The notes below the pieces were generated by a model that had not been told where the DNA came from, did no database searches, and saw nothing but the letters and a program-made list of their open reading frames with translations. The position numbers and the translations under genes are program-made. A stretch of DNA of 64,000 nt, from the NCBI GenBank assembly GCA_961205875.1, contig OY540816.1:6086701-6150700 (forward strand). The letters run 5' to 3'. This stretch comes from Sialis fuliginosa (lineage: Eukaryota; Arthropoda; Insecta; Megaloptera; Sialidae). Positions 12,568 to 24,164 of this stretch are shown here, in pieces (the first letter of the stretch is position 1; each line of letters opens with the position of its first letter).

Positions 12568-13361
12568 GAGGTAAAGGTGGTATTATGGGAACCTGAGGGT
12601 AATATGGGCACCCTTAATATCTGAAGAAGAAGCAAATGTATTCTAGAGGAAACGGCCTGAACTTGTAGTAGTAGTTCATATAAAAGTATGTATGAGCGCT
12701 GGCGTCGACATCTCATTCAGTTAAAGAGTTGCTACAAGTTTTGTGTTTGTGCTCTAACGAAAACTTTGAAAGTAAATATTTATACTGATTTTAAAACCAT
12801 TATACATAATTAATTACATGATATTAGTCATACTGTATATTGTGGACATACTAAGATTGTATTACAGTAATTTTTTAGCGATTTGAGGTTAAAGTTAATT
12901 GTTGGTGGTCTTTTGTTTTCCAATATGGGGAGGGTGGTAATTTGGGCATTTTTTGTGCTAGTATTATGGACCCTTACTGTAAGGTGCCCATATTACAACC
13001 ACTAAAATTCAATATTTTGTTTTATTGCAGATGCCACGTAAACAACTAACCCCACCCAGGAAAAAATCCATTTTTTGTAATTTTTCACAATAAAACTTTG
13101 TTTTGTACCATAAAATTAGAATTATTTCAGTATTTACCATGGTGCCCATATTACCAGCACAACTCGGAATTTTCTCGGAGAGTACTTAGTTTAATTATTT
13201 TTTTAGCTCATTAAGTAGTAGACCTATGGCATAAATAACAACATAATGTGTTAACCAAATGTCACAGTATGCTTTCTTTCAATTTTCAGATTGATTGAAG
13301 AGTTATTGTACTTTTTATTGTAAAAAAACAAAATGGGTGCCCATAATACCACTTTTACCTC
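12568..13361 (+). mobile_element. TA-flanked element with relic of a pogo-like start exon (P)
   Basis: The inverted ends are GAGGTAAAGGTGGTATTATG and CATAATACCACTTTTACCTC, flanked by TA on both sides. Inside, near 13021, lies TTTTATTGCAG followed at once by ATGCCACGTAAACAACTAAC, opening a 20-codon frame MPRKQLTPPRKKSIFCNFSQ that stops at 13093. A splice acceptor abutting a basic MPRK start resembles the first coding exon of pogo-like transposases, so this is probably an internally deleted non-autonomous copy. The words GGTGCCCATATTAC also recur in both directions inside. The transposase link is an inference from a very short peptide. Confidence 0.6.
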
Positions 13362-13428
13362 TACGAGAAGTGCGCTAGGAAAGTCGGACGCACTATTGAA
13401 CTATCCTGTATACATTCTAACAGACTAA

Positions 13429-13905
13429 GGCGGCTATTACACTATCAAATAAATATGTCAAAGATCTTTGACAAAGATTTGATCATATTTCTTTGATAAA
13501 ATACGAGATTTTGTTTTATTACACTGCATAAAATATTTGATAATATTTTCTCAATATTATCTAAGGATATTTTCTTCTTTTTGGTGCCTTTTGAATATCA
13601 GTGCGTGGATGTTCGTCAATTGACGCGATCGAGGTTTGAATTTACAACCGTGTATTGTGGTTTTTATAATCAATAAGAAGATTATCATATAATACCGGAT
13701 TTTGTTGATATTCATATATTAATAATTATATAACTGTAACTGTCAGTGATAACTTGGTAGTAGCCATTTTGATTTATCTGTCAAAAAACTTTGATCAAAT
13801 ATAAGAGACTGTCATTAACTATGATGAAAAGTTGACTTATTACACTGTCATATTTCTTTGATCAAAGAAATTTTATCATATTTCTTTGATAGTGTAATAG
13901 CCGCC
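13429..13905 (+). mobile_element. PIF/Harbinger-type MITE, family D copy D1
   Basis: The ends are GGCGGCTATTACACTATCAA and TTGATAGTGTAATAGCCGCC, exact inverts. The flanks are TAA and TTA, compatible with a TWA target. The interior is shared with D2 (38762, inverted) and D3 (47801), including GATTATCATATAATACCGGA and AACTGTAACTGTCAGTGATA. D2 and D3 show clean 3-bp duplications, supporting the Harbinger assignment. Confidence 0.8.
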
Positions 13906-14399
13906 TTACAGACAGATCTATGGAAAGATTACCATAGTAACATCAAATAGAAATAAACCAAATATGTATGTAGCATAAATAATCCTGCATTGTATTCAAT
14001 CCAGTTTTCACGCGTTTTGAAATTCATGGGAATAGTATGAATGAGAAAAATGTGATTTTCTCAAGCAATTCGAAATTTAATATACATACGTCGAGACGTT
14101 TACAATACACACGCATACAAGTAAGGGTGAAGTGTTGAAAGAGGAACGTTTTAAACGGATTATTAAATTCTCAAGTAATGTAATAGTGAGTGTGGGAGCA
14201 GGTCACTGTTGATCGTTGACATCACTTTAAATTCACTCGTGTATATAAAGGTCCTCTTATTCCAAACTCTATATTTTCTGTTAGAATGCGTTATTATCTA
14301 ACATAAGTATTTATTTATTTTTCTACTCTTGTTTGCTTCGTGGAATTCTAAGAAAATAAAAAAAATAGTTTATGTATTAATATCATAATTTACATCAAA
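13906..14399. other. Spacer with a segment copied into C5
   Basis: The segment at 14250-14335 (GGTCCTCTTATTCCAAA-CT, then TTTTCTGTTAGAATGCGTTAT) recurs at 14571-14645 inside the rearranged element C5. Otherwise nothing is recognised. Confidence 0.55.
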
Positions 14400-14401
14400 T
14401 A

Positions 14402-15055
14402 AGGTACCTGCTGGTACCAGTTATGGCCGCTATAAGTGCAAGGTTTATTGTTTTTGTGATTGACGGGTTTCTTTTTTGTAATTCTCATGAATGCATGTTA
14501 CTAATAAAACAAGTAACTCTTTATTTAATCAATTTAATTACCAAAGTCTGAAAAAGTTTTTTTTAGAGGTCCTCTTATTCCAAAGTGTATATTTTCAGTT
14601 AGAATGTGTTATATCTAAGTATTTGTTTATTTTTCTACTCTTATAACCTTTATTATTAGTGTAATCTATATATTGATTATTATATATATATATATCATAG
14701 TATCTGTTTTACATTGTTTCAAATTTTATGATTCTTTATTTAAAACATAAATAAATTAGATTGGATAATATCACGAAGGAGCTGTCAGAAGAGGAAGAAA
14801 TCCAGCTGACAAGAAATTTATTTATAAAAAAAAATTCTTTATTTTATAACTTTTGTATCGTAGTACTTATTATTTTGTAATCATTAGCAAGTGCCCATAA
14901 CTGGGTGCACATTACTGATTTTACTTAATTTAAAAAATATACAATATTTGCGGACTTTGGTAATTAAATTGATTTAATAAAGACGTAATTGTTTTATTAG
15001 TAATATGAGAATTACAAGAAAGAAAATCTCTTAAATCGGCCAAGTTGCAGTACCT
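14402..15055. mobile_element. Rearranged family C element (C5), head-to-head arms
   Basis: The left third is a normal family C left arm (CTGGTACCAGTTATGGCCGC, then CAAGTAACTCTTTATTTAAT). The right third, from about 14850, is the same left arm in reverse (AATTGATTTAATAAAGACG, TAATATGAGAATTACAAG). The right arm of family C is absent. Between them are a copy of the flanking DNA from 14250-14335 and unrelated AT-rich sequence. This looks like an aberrant transposition or a gap-repair product rather than simple decay. Confidence 0.65.
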
Positions 15056-15388
15056 GTATCCACGATCTATTGTGCGGGGGGTGGGGGGGATTGAATAGTA
15101 GACAATTTAACATTAAAACGTTCTCAGAAGAAAAATGTAAATTATTAAACACACGTCCGTGTATTTAAAGGATAACAGTCCAGTGCTTTAAGACGAAAAA
15201 TAAATGTGTCGGGGGAAAATTCGCAAGCAGCTGAATTTTTATACACACCACGTCGATCCCTTGCGAGCATACTTTTTTACAGCCCACAATAGGTGCTAAC
15301 AATTAGTTTTATGTAGAGGTGTAAGAAAATAAAAAAAATCACTTTGTATATTCATATATCATACAACAATCATAATTTATATCAAATA
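15056..15388. other. Spacer between two family C elements
   Basis: No termini or gene-like frame were found. A short G tract lies at 15076-15090. Confidence 0.5.
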
Positions 15389-15883
15389 AGGGACTGGCAC
15401 CAGTTATCGCCGCTATAAGAGCGAGGTTAATGTTTTTGTGATTGACGGGCTTCTTTTTTGTAATTCTCCGGAACTCATGTTATTAATAAAATAAGTAACT
15501 CTATATTTAATCAATTTAATTACCAAAGTCCGCAAATATAGTTTTTTTAAATTATAGCCTTTTATTCTGTTTATGTTTTTTCTCCAGTAATGGATAAAGT
15601 AAAACCAGTAATGAGCACGCAGTGATGGACATTTGCTAATGATAAGTACTACAACACAAAAGATATAAAAGAAAGAATCATCTTTGAAATAATGGAAAGC
15701 AGTTGCTATGATAATATAATAATTAATAAATTGTCACCAAATCATGCTGTAAGACAGTTAAATGTATATAGATTAATATTTAGAAATGGTAGTAATCAAA
15801 TATCAACAAATATTTATAATTCAGTACATTTAATTAAAAAATAGCCATTACTGGAGTCATATCCAAGACTGGTGCCAGTACCT
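15389..15883 (+). mobile_element. Family C MITE, copy C2
   Basis: The ends AGGGACTGGCACCAGTTATC and ATCCAAGACTGGTGCCAGTA-CCT are flanked by TA. It matches C1 and C3 but lacks about 80 bp before the GTCACCAAATCATGCTGTAA block, which explains its 495-bp length. Confidence 0.8.
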
Positions 15884-17388
15884 TATTAGGTATAAATCAT
15901 ACATTGTAGTCTACTAACAGCTATCGCATGATCCATGATTTTATAAATTATTTGCATATAATAATTATAATATAATAGAATTGATCAACCATTTTAAGGA
16001 ATTATTTTTAGAAATGGATACAGCACATTTCGAGATGTCAACGTTTTTGATGCACTTATAAAAAAATTGATTTGTGATTTTTGTTTTAGTAATTTTACGT
16101 TTGGTTAACTTCAATAAAAAAAAATAATACAAAAAAATATTGTGTTTTTATAATCATTGAAGTGCAAAAGATTTGTTTAGTGTTTTTGTTAAATTATAAT
16201 TTAAATAAAATATGAATAGCCTATTCAGCTATTTCAATAATGTTGTAAGCTTTATTTTTAAATGAAACCATTTCTTTAATTTTAAACTAACATTTTTAAA
16301 TTATATTTGCGTGGGTTGACACATTATTGCATAACATAATCTAAGTACGAAGAATCTATTAGTCCAATTTCTAGAGAATTTCATAGAGGGGTGGAGCTGG
16401 AAAAATTCCGGAAACAATTTTTTTTTCTCGAGAAATTTGTAGATATTGATGTAAATCACATGACAGTAACCTCGAAAGGGTGATGCATACATTTTTAGGG
16501 GCTTACAAAGCTGCCTATAATAAGTTATTAGAAATATAAATCAAATATAATTATAAATATGTTACAATTTATTTCGTTATGTTTAAAAAATATTGGTTTC
16601 TTATCTCCATTAGTTATATTTTGAGAAACTTCATATGTATTTTTACTAATTCAAAATAAAGATTTTTCCTGTAATATTAATGTTATTGCAGGCATAAAAT
16701 AGTGCATATATAAATAATATAGCATTCATTTCCCAGTAAATGATGTTTATTTTCTTGAAAACTTTAACTGACTTGACTTCGTTATTTTTCTTTATAACTT
16801 CGTTTTAACAAAGATTTTAACTTTTATAATTATGCGATATTTTATTGTTGTTTCAAAATAAAAGAATGTTTTCAAAAGGTTTATTTTATAAAACATTACA
16901 GTTGGGAGTTTTAATTTGTTTGGATTTCTTGTAATTCTATTTTAGTAGGTGCAGGTAGGTACATGTTTTATATAATTTTTAGGATTATATTTATAAGTAA
17001 AGTGTTTCTATATATAAAACATTTATTTATAATTAAATAACTAAAAGTTAAAATTACTCTCTACCTTTGGCGTACAGTTATTAGACCTTTTAATTTATAA
17101 TTAATATAATTAATTGGTATTTAAGAATTTTGTTTATATTTTAATTTTGTTTTATTTATTTAATTGTATAATTTTAAATTATTCGTATTACACAGTAGTA
17201 AATAAATGTGTAAAAATGGATAGAATAAAAAATATAATATTATGGTGTTCCTTTTTTATATTTCGAAAATCGTAAGTCCTTAAATGGTTTTCATTCGTTA
17301 ATAGTTGATAGAAATTGTTTGATACAAACATAAATTATACAAATAAAAGAGAGGCGCAAATACCTCTTTGCACACTTTTAATTTAAAC
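15884..17388. other. Long AT-rich stretch, nothing recognised
   Basis: About 1.5 kb without inverted ends, tandem units or convincing frames. The 63-codon frame on the minus strand at 16301-16492 has no recognisable motif. Confidence 0.55.
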
Positions 17389-18122
17389 TTATCAGTATCT
17401 AAGACTACTAACTCCATTTTTTTACTTCCTCGCATTATCAAAGATTCGAGAAGCTTTGTGATCGTTTAATTATTAAGAATGAGACAAAAAAATTGTTCTC
17501 AGATTTCAAAATTTTAAATTGATCTTTCCGTTTCAGGTCAAGGCAAACACTTTTCGTTCCGTGTATGTCTGTCTGTTCGTCCGTCTGACTGTCTGTCTGT
17601 GTGTGTGTCTGTCCCCTGAATCCTTATTACACTCATGAACCACTGAACCTATATTAATGAAACTTGGTTGGATGATTGGGTCTGGCTTGAGGACGGTTCC
17701 ATTTCAAAATCATCTAAATCGTTTGTAAGAGGGAGTGGTGACATCCCAAAATATTTATTATTCAAGATGTCTCAAGAATGTTACGTAATAATTTTATAAG
17801 ATCTTTTTTGTAGAGCAATTTCCTATAATATAGATCTACAAAGTTTGTTGTCAAATATTCTCTTACAAAGATTTATCTTAATTTGCTTTAAAAAATCGTA
17901 TTTGTTTTTTTAAGTTATTATTTTGTCAAGCGTCTTAAGAAATATTACTAATTAATATTTTTTAGTAAAATTGTATATAAATTAAATGATTATCCAGGAC
18001 TAGGAAATTTATCTGAACACTTTTTTTCGGTTTTTATTTAAATTGTTCAATAATTAATTAACTATCTTTGTTGAATTTAGCACGAGAAAACACTGTGAAT
18101 TTACTTGACAGATGTTTTAAAA
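17389..18122 (+). repeat. Dispersed repeat J, copy J1
   Basis: It matches the reverse complement of 61283-62045 (J2) along its length: TTACTTCCTCGCA, CAAGCTTTGTGATCG-like words, AACACTTTTCGTTCCGTGT, a CTGTCTGT run, GGGTCTGGCTTGAGGACGGT, and the end near TTTACTTGACAGATG. Both boundaries carry a short inverted word (ACTTCCTCG and CGAGGAAGT in J2), suggesting a DNA-type element. Shorter pieces lie at 37135-37570 and 39556-39672. No protein is encoded. Confidence 0.7.
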
Positions 18123-18254
18123 TAATTTATTATTATTTAATATGTATAATACATATTTATATAGACCAAAGTAATTTTGAACATTTTGTATACTTGTCAC
18201 ATAAAAAGTTATTTGATCTCTTTTTCATATACATTAAATATTGTATCAAATACA

Positions 18255-18797
18255 ATAGGCATGATGCCTAATTTTTAAAAACTATTTTATGGTGATCTTA
18301 CGTGTCTCTTATTTCAAAAAAAAAATGCTTATTTCTGCAGAAAATAAAGGTTTAATCACAAAAAGTTACCCGTTTGAAACTAATTTTGAATTTGACGCCA
18401 AAACGCTCGCAGGTATCATGGCGCATTTTTGACGTCACGCCTATGTAAACACTCCTTGCCAACTATAATAAATCCTTGTTCCATCGCTAATGTGTCTTGG
18501 TTTTACTTTTGGTAATACAAAACTGAGCAAATTGATAATTTAAAACCACAAAATAATTTATAAACAGTGCAGATATTAATGAAACAAAAATAACATTTAC
18601 GTAGCCGTGACGTCATCTACTACTGGTGTTTTATCAAAGATGGCGGATTGCTGTATTTTGCGTTTTTATTTTAACAAAAATCATATTAATCTCGCTTTTA
18701 ATATAAAAATAAATACATTTATTAGCATCTTTTTAACTTATTTCATTATTTAAAATCATAATTTCAGTGATACTTTCTTACTGGCATCATGCCTATT
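18255..18797 (+). mobile_element. Inverted-repeat MITE, family E copy E1
   Basis: The ends are AATAGGCATGATGCC and GGCATCATGCCTATT. The interior includes TTTGACGTCACGCCTATGT and GTGACGTCATCTAC, and the whole matches E2 at 32637-33151 in the opposite direction. The target duplication is not resolved. No coding capacity is seen. Confidence 0.75.
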
Positions 18798-19368
18798 AAA
18801 AAAGTACTATTTATGCATCGAAAACGAGTTAGAAACATTCGTGCTTTTATTTACTAGAAAATTAAATTTTCACATTGGCAAGTTTACCTTTGACACGACA
18901 ATACAATAACTATAAATTTTCTCATATTCCAACAAAGAGAAGCTGGCCATTGTTCTATAAAACTAGCCAGAACGCGATCCAATAACTGACCATCGCATCG
19001 CCATATATGAACGAGAGATGTGGGTAACTGCTTACGCCACACGTGTGTGTTCATAACGGTGTAACCACCGAGAGCAACTTATCTTTTGTTTGTGAGTAAT
19101 GCGCTTACATTATGCTTCTTGCACTGCACTAATTTAGCGAACAATGCCTGAACATTCCTGTTGTCGTAGCTGATTCGTCGGGTAAACGCAAACCAGGCTA
19201 GAACAAAGACTTCGGCTAATTCGTGAGTTACATTATGTGTTCTTGTTTGTGTATCTTGCGCAGGTATTGTTTATTGTTGGGGTAATGCATTTTTATTTCT
19301 TGGGGGTTGTAGAATGTGTTGGAAGTAGATTATGTTGATTAAAATCGTTTATGTAATATTTCATTTAT
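18798..19368. other. Apparently single-copy stretch
   Basis: The part at 18940-19240 is less AT-rich than its surroundings and shares nothing with the rest of the window. It could be non-repetitive host sequence. I see no open frame of useful length and no clear promoter motif. Confidence 0.4.
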
Positions 19369-20412
19369 CTCTTTATATGTAAAATTAATGTTCGTTTGTA
19401 TGAGGTTATAGACTCGGGAATTACTGAACCGATTTCAATGCGGTTTTCACCAATTTTTGTGTGCATTATCAATATTTAATTTATCTCTTTATATGAAAAT
19501 TAATGTTCGTTTGTATGAGGCTTATAGACTTGGGAATTACTGAACCGATTTCAATGCGGTTTTCACCAATTTTTGTGTGCATTATCAATATTTCATTTAT
19601 CTCTTTATATGAAAATTAATGTTCGTTTGTATGAGGCTTATAGACTCGGGAATAACTGAACCGATTTCAATGCGGTTTTCACTCATTTTTGTGTGCATTA
19701 TCAATATTTCATTTATCTCTTTATATGAAAATTAATGTTCGTTTGTATGAGGCTTATAGACTCGGGAATTACTGAACCGATTTCAATGCGGTTTTCACTA
19801 ATTTTTGTGTGCATTATCAATATTTCATTTATCTCTTTATATGAAAATTAATGTTCGTTTGTATGAGGCTTATAGACTCGGGAATTACTGAACCGATTTC
19901 AATGCGGTTTTCACTAATTTTTGTGTGCATTATCAATATTTCATTTATCTCTTTATATGAAAATTAATGTTTGTTTGTATGAGGCTTCTAGACTCGGGAA
20001 TAACTGTACCGATTTCAATGCGGTTTTCACTAATTTTTGTGTGCATTATCAATATTTCATTTATCTCTTTATATGAAAATTAATGTTCGTTTGTATGAGG
20101 CTTATAGACTCGGGAATAACTGAACCGATTTCAATGCGGTTTTCACTAATTTTTGTGTGCATTATCAATATTTCATTTATCTCTTTATATGAAAATTAAT
20201 GTTCGTTTGTATGAGGCTTATAGACTCGGGAATTACTGAACCGATTTCAATGCGGTTTTCACTAATTTTTGTGTGCATTATCAATATTTCATTTATCTCT
20301 TTATATGAAAATTAATGTTCGTTTGTATGAGGCTTATAGACTCGGGAATTACTGAACCGATTTCAATGCGGTTTTCACCAATTTTTGTGTGCATTATCGT
20401 GGCTATTAATAT
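19369..20412 (+). repeat. Tandem array, nine 116-bp units
   Basis: CTCTTTATATG starts units at 19369, 19485, 19601, 19717, 19833, 19949, 20065, 20181 and 20297, an exact 116-bp period. Each unit carries AATGTTCGTTTGTATGAGG, CTTATAGACTCGGGAATTAC and GATTTCAATGCGGTTTTCAC. The units differ by only a few bases (for example AATAACTG for AATTACTG). The last unit runs into TATCGTGGCTATTAATATT instead of a tenth unit. The monomer is part of a dispersed repeat: 49663-49728 plus 50684-50890 is a single-copy relative. Confidence 0.9.
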
Positions 20413-20621
20413 TTTATGAAAATCTAAGATTTAACGTCAATAAACTCAAACAAAAAATGTTCATCAACTCGTGTTTTGTTTCCGTGATGTCACAGCATAC
20501 AACTGTCATTGAGATTTATAAAAACATAGTATCTAGCTATGGAATACAGAATTTTATAAGTTACGGTTTCAATATTGCACACCCCAAGCAAGCTATGGCT
20601 TGGAATGTGGTCTATTATTTA
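20413..20621 (+). repeat. Dispersed repeat Z downstream of the array
   Basis: TTTTATGAAAA-CTAAGATTTAA, TCGTGTTTTGTT and GATGTCACAGCATACAACTG are shared with 50740-50850, so the tandem array sits inside a copy of this repeat. The 90-codon frame starting at 20385 runs through the repeat and is not a gene. Confidence 0.7.
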
Positions 20622-20796
20622 TTATTAATGGAAACAATCATTTCATTACCAATTTAACATTTTGTGCAGCAAAAGTATGATTTATAAAATTATGATTTAT
20701 AAAATTAATTAACCTTAAAAAATAAGTAATTTTTTTTTATAATGATATATTAACAAAAATGTCATTATATTACGGACATTTAACTGTTTAATTATA
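20622..20796 (+). repeat. Repeat flank shared with 866-1033
   Basis: It corresponds to 866-1033 with a short extra segment (TTTATAAAATTATGATTTAT). It leads directly into family A copy A2. Confidence 0.7.
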
Positions 20797-21671
20797 CAGA
20801 GTCATATCAGGTGGAACAAATTTGAACAGTTGATCGAGAAAAATATTTCAAGAAAAAAAGTTCATAAACATGTGTCCGGAAATTCTTCGCGAGAGAACTA
20901 CATACTCTCAAATATTTTGTCTAAAATTAGTTTTTATTTAATATTTTGAGAACCCATTGTGAAACAGTTATTAAACACGTATTAATACTAAACCGATTAT
21001 AAAAAGAAAGATCGAGTGAAAATTTTGAAATCGTAGAACAATTTTTCTTTAAAAAATGATCACAAAGCTTTTTGTATTTCTGATAATAAAACAACTCATA
21101 ACAAAGATATAACGCATTTTATTCATTATTGAATAAAAATCACAATTGCCATGGAAAACTAAAATATTTTTGTTAGTTGAGGCTTCAGCAAAACTACAAC
21201 AATCACTCGAGTGCAATATATAAAAAGTCAAGTAAGCTTTGGATAAAAGAATACTTGATGTTTACAAATTTTATATTTATTAAAATTCGTTGCTTATTTT
21301 GTTAATGTGTAACAGCAATGCTGGCTTTAGGGAGGGAGGCTGGGCGACTGCTCTGGGTTCCAGTTCAGAAGGGGCGGCGGTCGGCCACATGGAGAAAAAC
21401 TGATTTTTTTATGAAAAAAATTAAGAATAAAAAAAACTAGATATAACTCAATGGGCCAACTGGTCAGACTGGCTCCATATATCCTGATCGTTAGTTGATA
21501 CTGGAAATCAATAACACGTATAATATTAAAATTATTAAATAAAAACTATTTTGAGACAATACCTTGGAGAGTTGTAGCTCCTTCACGAAGAGTTTCCGGA
21601 CACATGTTTACATGAATTTTTTTCTTAATAAACTGTTCAATTGTTCAAGTTTGTTCCACCTGATATGACTT
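20797..21671 (+). mobile_element. Family A long-TIR repeat, copy A2 (most complete)
   Basis: This copy keeps both outer ends: CAGAGTCATATCAGGTGGAA on the left and TTCCACCTGATATGACTT on the right. The inverted arms are about 150-170 bp. The central block AACAGCAATGCTGGCTTTAG and GGGGCGGCGGTCGGCCACAT is present. The frame at 21049-21231 on the minus strand is a shadow inside the repeat. Confidence 0.8.
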
Positions 21672-22138
21672 TCAAAGATTTTTTTTAAATTTCCAATTGA
21701 TATGCTGTAAAAATAAGACTTGTTCTGATTTTTTAATAATAGGTACTGTAGCCCTAAATATGTTTTCTTCAAAAACTATCTGAACTTAGCTGATAGTATT
21801 AAGATAATGCAGTATTGTTTATGATACATGCACCATAATAGTAATGTATTGGTGCTTTTATTTCGAGTAGTTGGCATTCTTTTATCTGTAAAAATTTATA
21901 CAATCTTCTCTGTTTTGAATATGTCTAGATGCTGTTTGTGATTTATCACATTTATAATTTGACACTAGAAGTGTATGTAGTAATCTAAGACAAAACCATA
22001 CATACCTATATTGTTTTAATTATTATTATTAATTAAAATAAAATGTTTTAAGAAATATTCAGGCCGGAATTTTTTGTGAATTACGGCGATTCTAGTTCCA
22101 GCCAGAATCGAAAATTCCAGTTCCGGTACACCCCTAGT
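21672..22138 (-). mobile_element. Repeat B fragment with hAT-like end
   Basis: The segment is shared with 30707-31311: GCTGATAGTATTAAGATAAT, TTATGATACATGCACCATAA, TAGATGCTGTTTGTGATTTA. Read on the minus strand it starts TAGGGGTGTACCGGAACTGG, typical of a hAT-like terminus. The opposite terminus is missing. Because both copies begin right after the family A end, A probably inserted into B before the composite spread. Confidence 0.65.
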
Positions 22139-22689
22139 AATTATCTCTGAATTTGCTAGGGGTAATCTCGCCAAATCTTACAATTACAGACAATGTGGGT
22201 TCGATTAAATCAATTAATTCTCGAAGTCCTATAAAATCATACGTATATATGTATGTATATTATTGTATATATTTCAGGTATAATTGTCAGCATATCGCAT
22301 TAAATATAACGATCTTAACGAATTTATTTGGATTTAATTAATTAGTACTTCAGTAATAGAAAACTAGTACATGCGACGCTGCCAAGGTGAGATTAGAAAT
22401 CAATACATACTGTCGCGAATATTAAACGTCGCCATTTATGAGTCACCTTACAAAAAACAATTACCGTAAACAGTTTTTGAAAAGTTGTCTGTTGTTTACG
22501 AGAAATCTGGGCAGTCTTATTTCATGGTCAAAAAATTAATCCGACTGTTTCAGCAAGAGAGTCACATTAGAACTAATTGAACCATACATAAGTTCCATAA
22601 ATAATTGGTATTTTCGTTTTTCTTATTTACATAAATGAACATAGTATATTTTTGTATATTTTGTGTCATATGAGTACCCACCCAACTCA
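22139..22689. other. Spacer, nothing recognised
   Basis: No repeat ends or gene-like frames are apparent. Confidence 0.5.
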
Positions 22690-22915
22690 AGAAAATATTA
22701 AAGAACAAAAAAATACTTGATAAAAATCGGTGGGCCTACTGGCCCTATACACCCCTGGTTTAAATTATGATTGTTTGATATCAGAAATCGATAACACTTA
22801 TTAATACTAAACCCTGTACCGAATCTTATAACTGTATCACAATAGGTTCTCTAGATATTAAATAAACATTAATTTTTGGGCTGTAGATCCCTCACAGGTT
22901 CACATAAAGTTTTTT
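22690..22915 (+). mobile_element. Family A right-end fragment
   Basis: The segment carries GTGGGCCTACTGGCCC, AATCGATAACACTTATTAAT, CACAATAGGTTCTCTAGATA and CTGTAGATCCCTCAC in family A order, but is strongly diverged and lacks the left two thirds. Confidence 0.65.
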
Positions 22916-22930
22916 GTTTAGAATTACATC

Positions 22931-23855
22931 CTCTATACTGTAAATTGTTTTTACACTATACCTTTTCAACTTCAAATTGAGACTAATCAATTTCAAATTG
23001 GGAATAATCAATTTCAAATTGGGAATAATCAATTTCAAATTGAGACTAAACAATTTCAAATTAGGAATAATCAATTTCAATTTGAGACTAATCAATTTCA
23101 AATTGGGAATTGTAAATTTCACATTTGAGATGAAAATAAATAAATTATTTATTTCAATATAATATAATGTATTATAATACAAAAAATATTTGTAATGGCT
23201 ACAATTAAACCCCCCACATCCTATCAAGGGACCCAGACTGGAATTGTTGGAGGGTTCCTAAGAAATATTTTCTCGACTTCAATAAGAAATGAAATCTCAT
23301 AGGTATATTTGAATGGCCTTTTTTATTTTTTAAATTTTATTTAAAATCGAACCCCCTATAATTTACAATCATCCAAATTAATAAGGCATATTTAATGCAT
23401 CAGATATGCATCTTTGAAGATGAGCGACATATTGGGTATAATTAGCAATAATAATTTTCGTGATATTTTCTCGTTCAATATTTTTTAGCCGTTGTAATCG
23501 AAATACAGTTTGAGTCATATTTACTGTCTTCAAACACTAAATAAATATGTGGTATTTCAATTCCAAACTCAATGTTAACACTAGCTTTTAAACTTAACCA
23601 ATTTAAAATTGATAATTCCCAATTTGATATTGATTGGTCCCAATTTGAAATTGATTAGTCTCAATTTGAAGTTGATTGTTCTCAATTTGAAATTGATAAG
23701 TCTCAATTTGAAAATGATAATTCCCAATTTGATATTGATTGGTCCCAATTTGAAATTGATTAGTCTCAATTTGAAGTTGATTGTTCCCAATTTGAAATTG
23801 ATTGGTCTCAATTTGAACTTGAAATGGTATAGTTGTAAATCACTCTGTATACCTA
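22931..23855. mobile_element. Foldback-like element with 21-bp subrepeat arms
   Basis: The left arm at 22966-23128 is a run of degenerate 21-bp units (CAATTTCAAATTG followed by GGAATAAT or AGACTAAT). The right arm at 23596-23822 is the same array in reverse. The symmetry extends outward: CTATACCTTTTCAACTTCAA on the left answers GAACTTGAAATGGTATAG on the right, then less exactly to about 22931 and 23855. Long inverted arms made of subrepeats are typical of Foldback-type elements. The 21-bp period keeps reading frames open on both strands (repeats of INFKLGI and IPNLKLI); these are artefacts, not proteins. The 460-bp centre has no recognisable gene. Confidence 0.7.
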
Positions 23856-24164
23856 AGTTTCACCAAGCTTACGATTTTATAAATCCGGAGACTTATACGT
23901 ATCATTTTTATTAACAGCTCACACGCCTTCAAATATTATAAGGAAGTAAGTAGTAACTAAAAATAATTCTGTTAAAATTAGTTCAGTGGTTTTTGAAACC
24001 ATTAATAATCAAATTGAAAGTCTTAACCACTATATAATTATTAGTATAAATTAAAATTAAAACATCCAAGTGCGTGTACGTGCCCAACACGCACTTGGCC
24101 GTAGTCATTACGATTTATAAACAAGAGTTATTTCAATTCTTTTATAAACTATTCTAGCTACAGT

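Noticed and set aside
19369-20412. CRISPR-like array
   Set aside because: The repeats are adjacent 116-bp units without spacers, in an arthropod-type genome; it is a tandem minisatellite.
22892-23227. Long minus-strand frame with heptad-like repeats (IIPNLKLI)
   Set aside because: It is the translation of 21-bp subrepeats; the period keeps several frames open on both strands.
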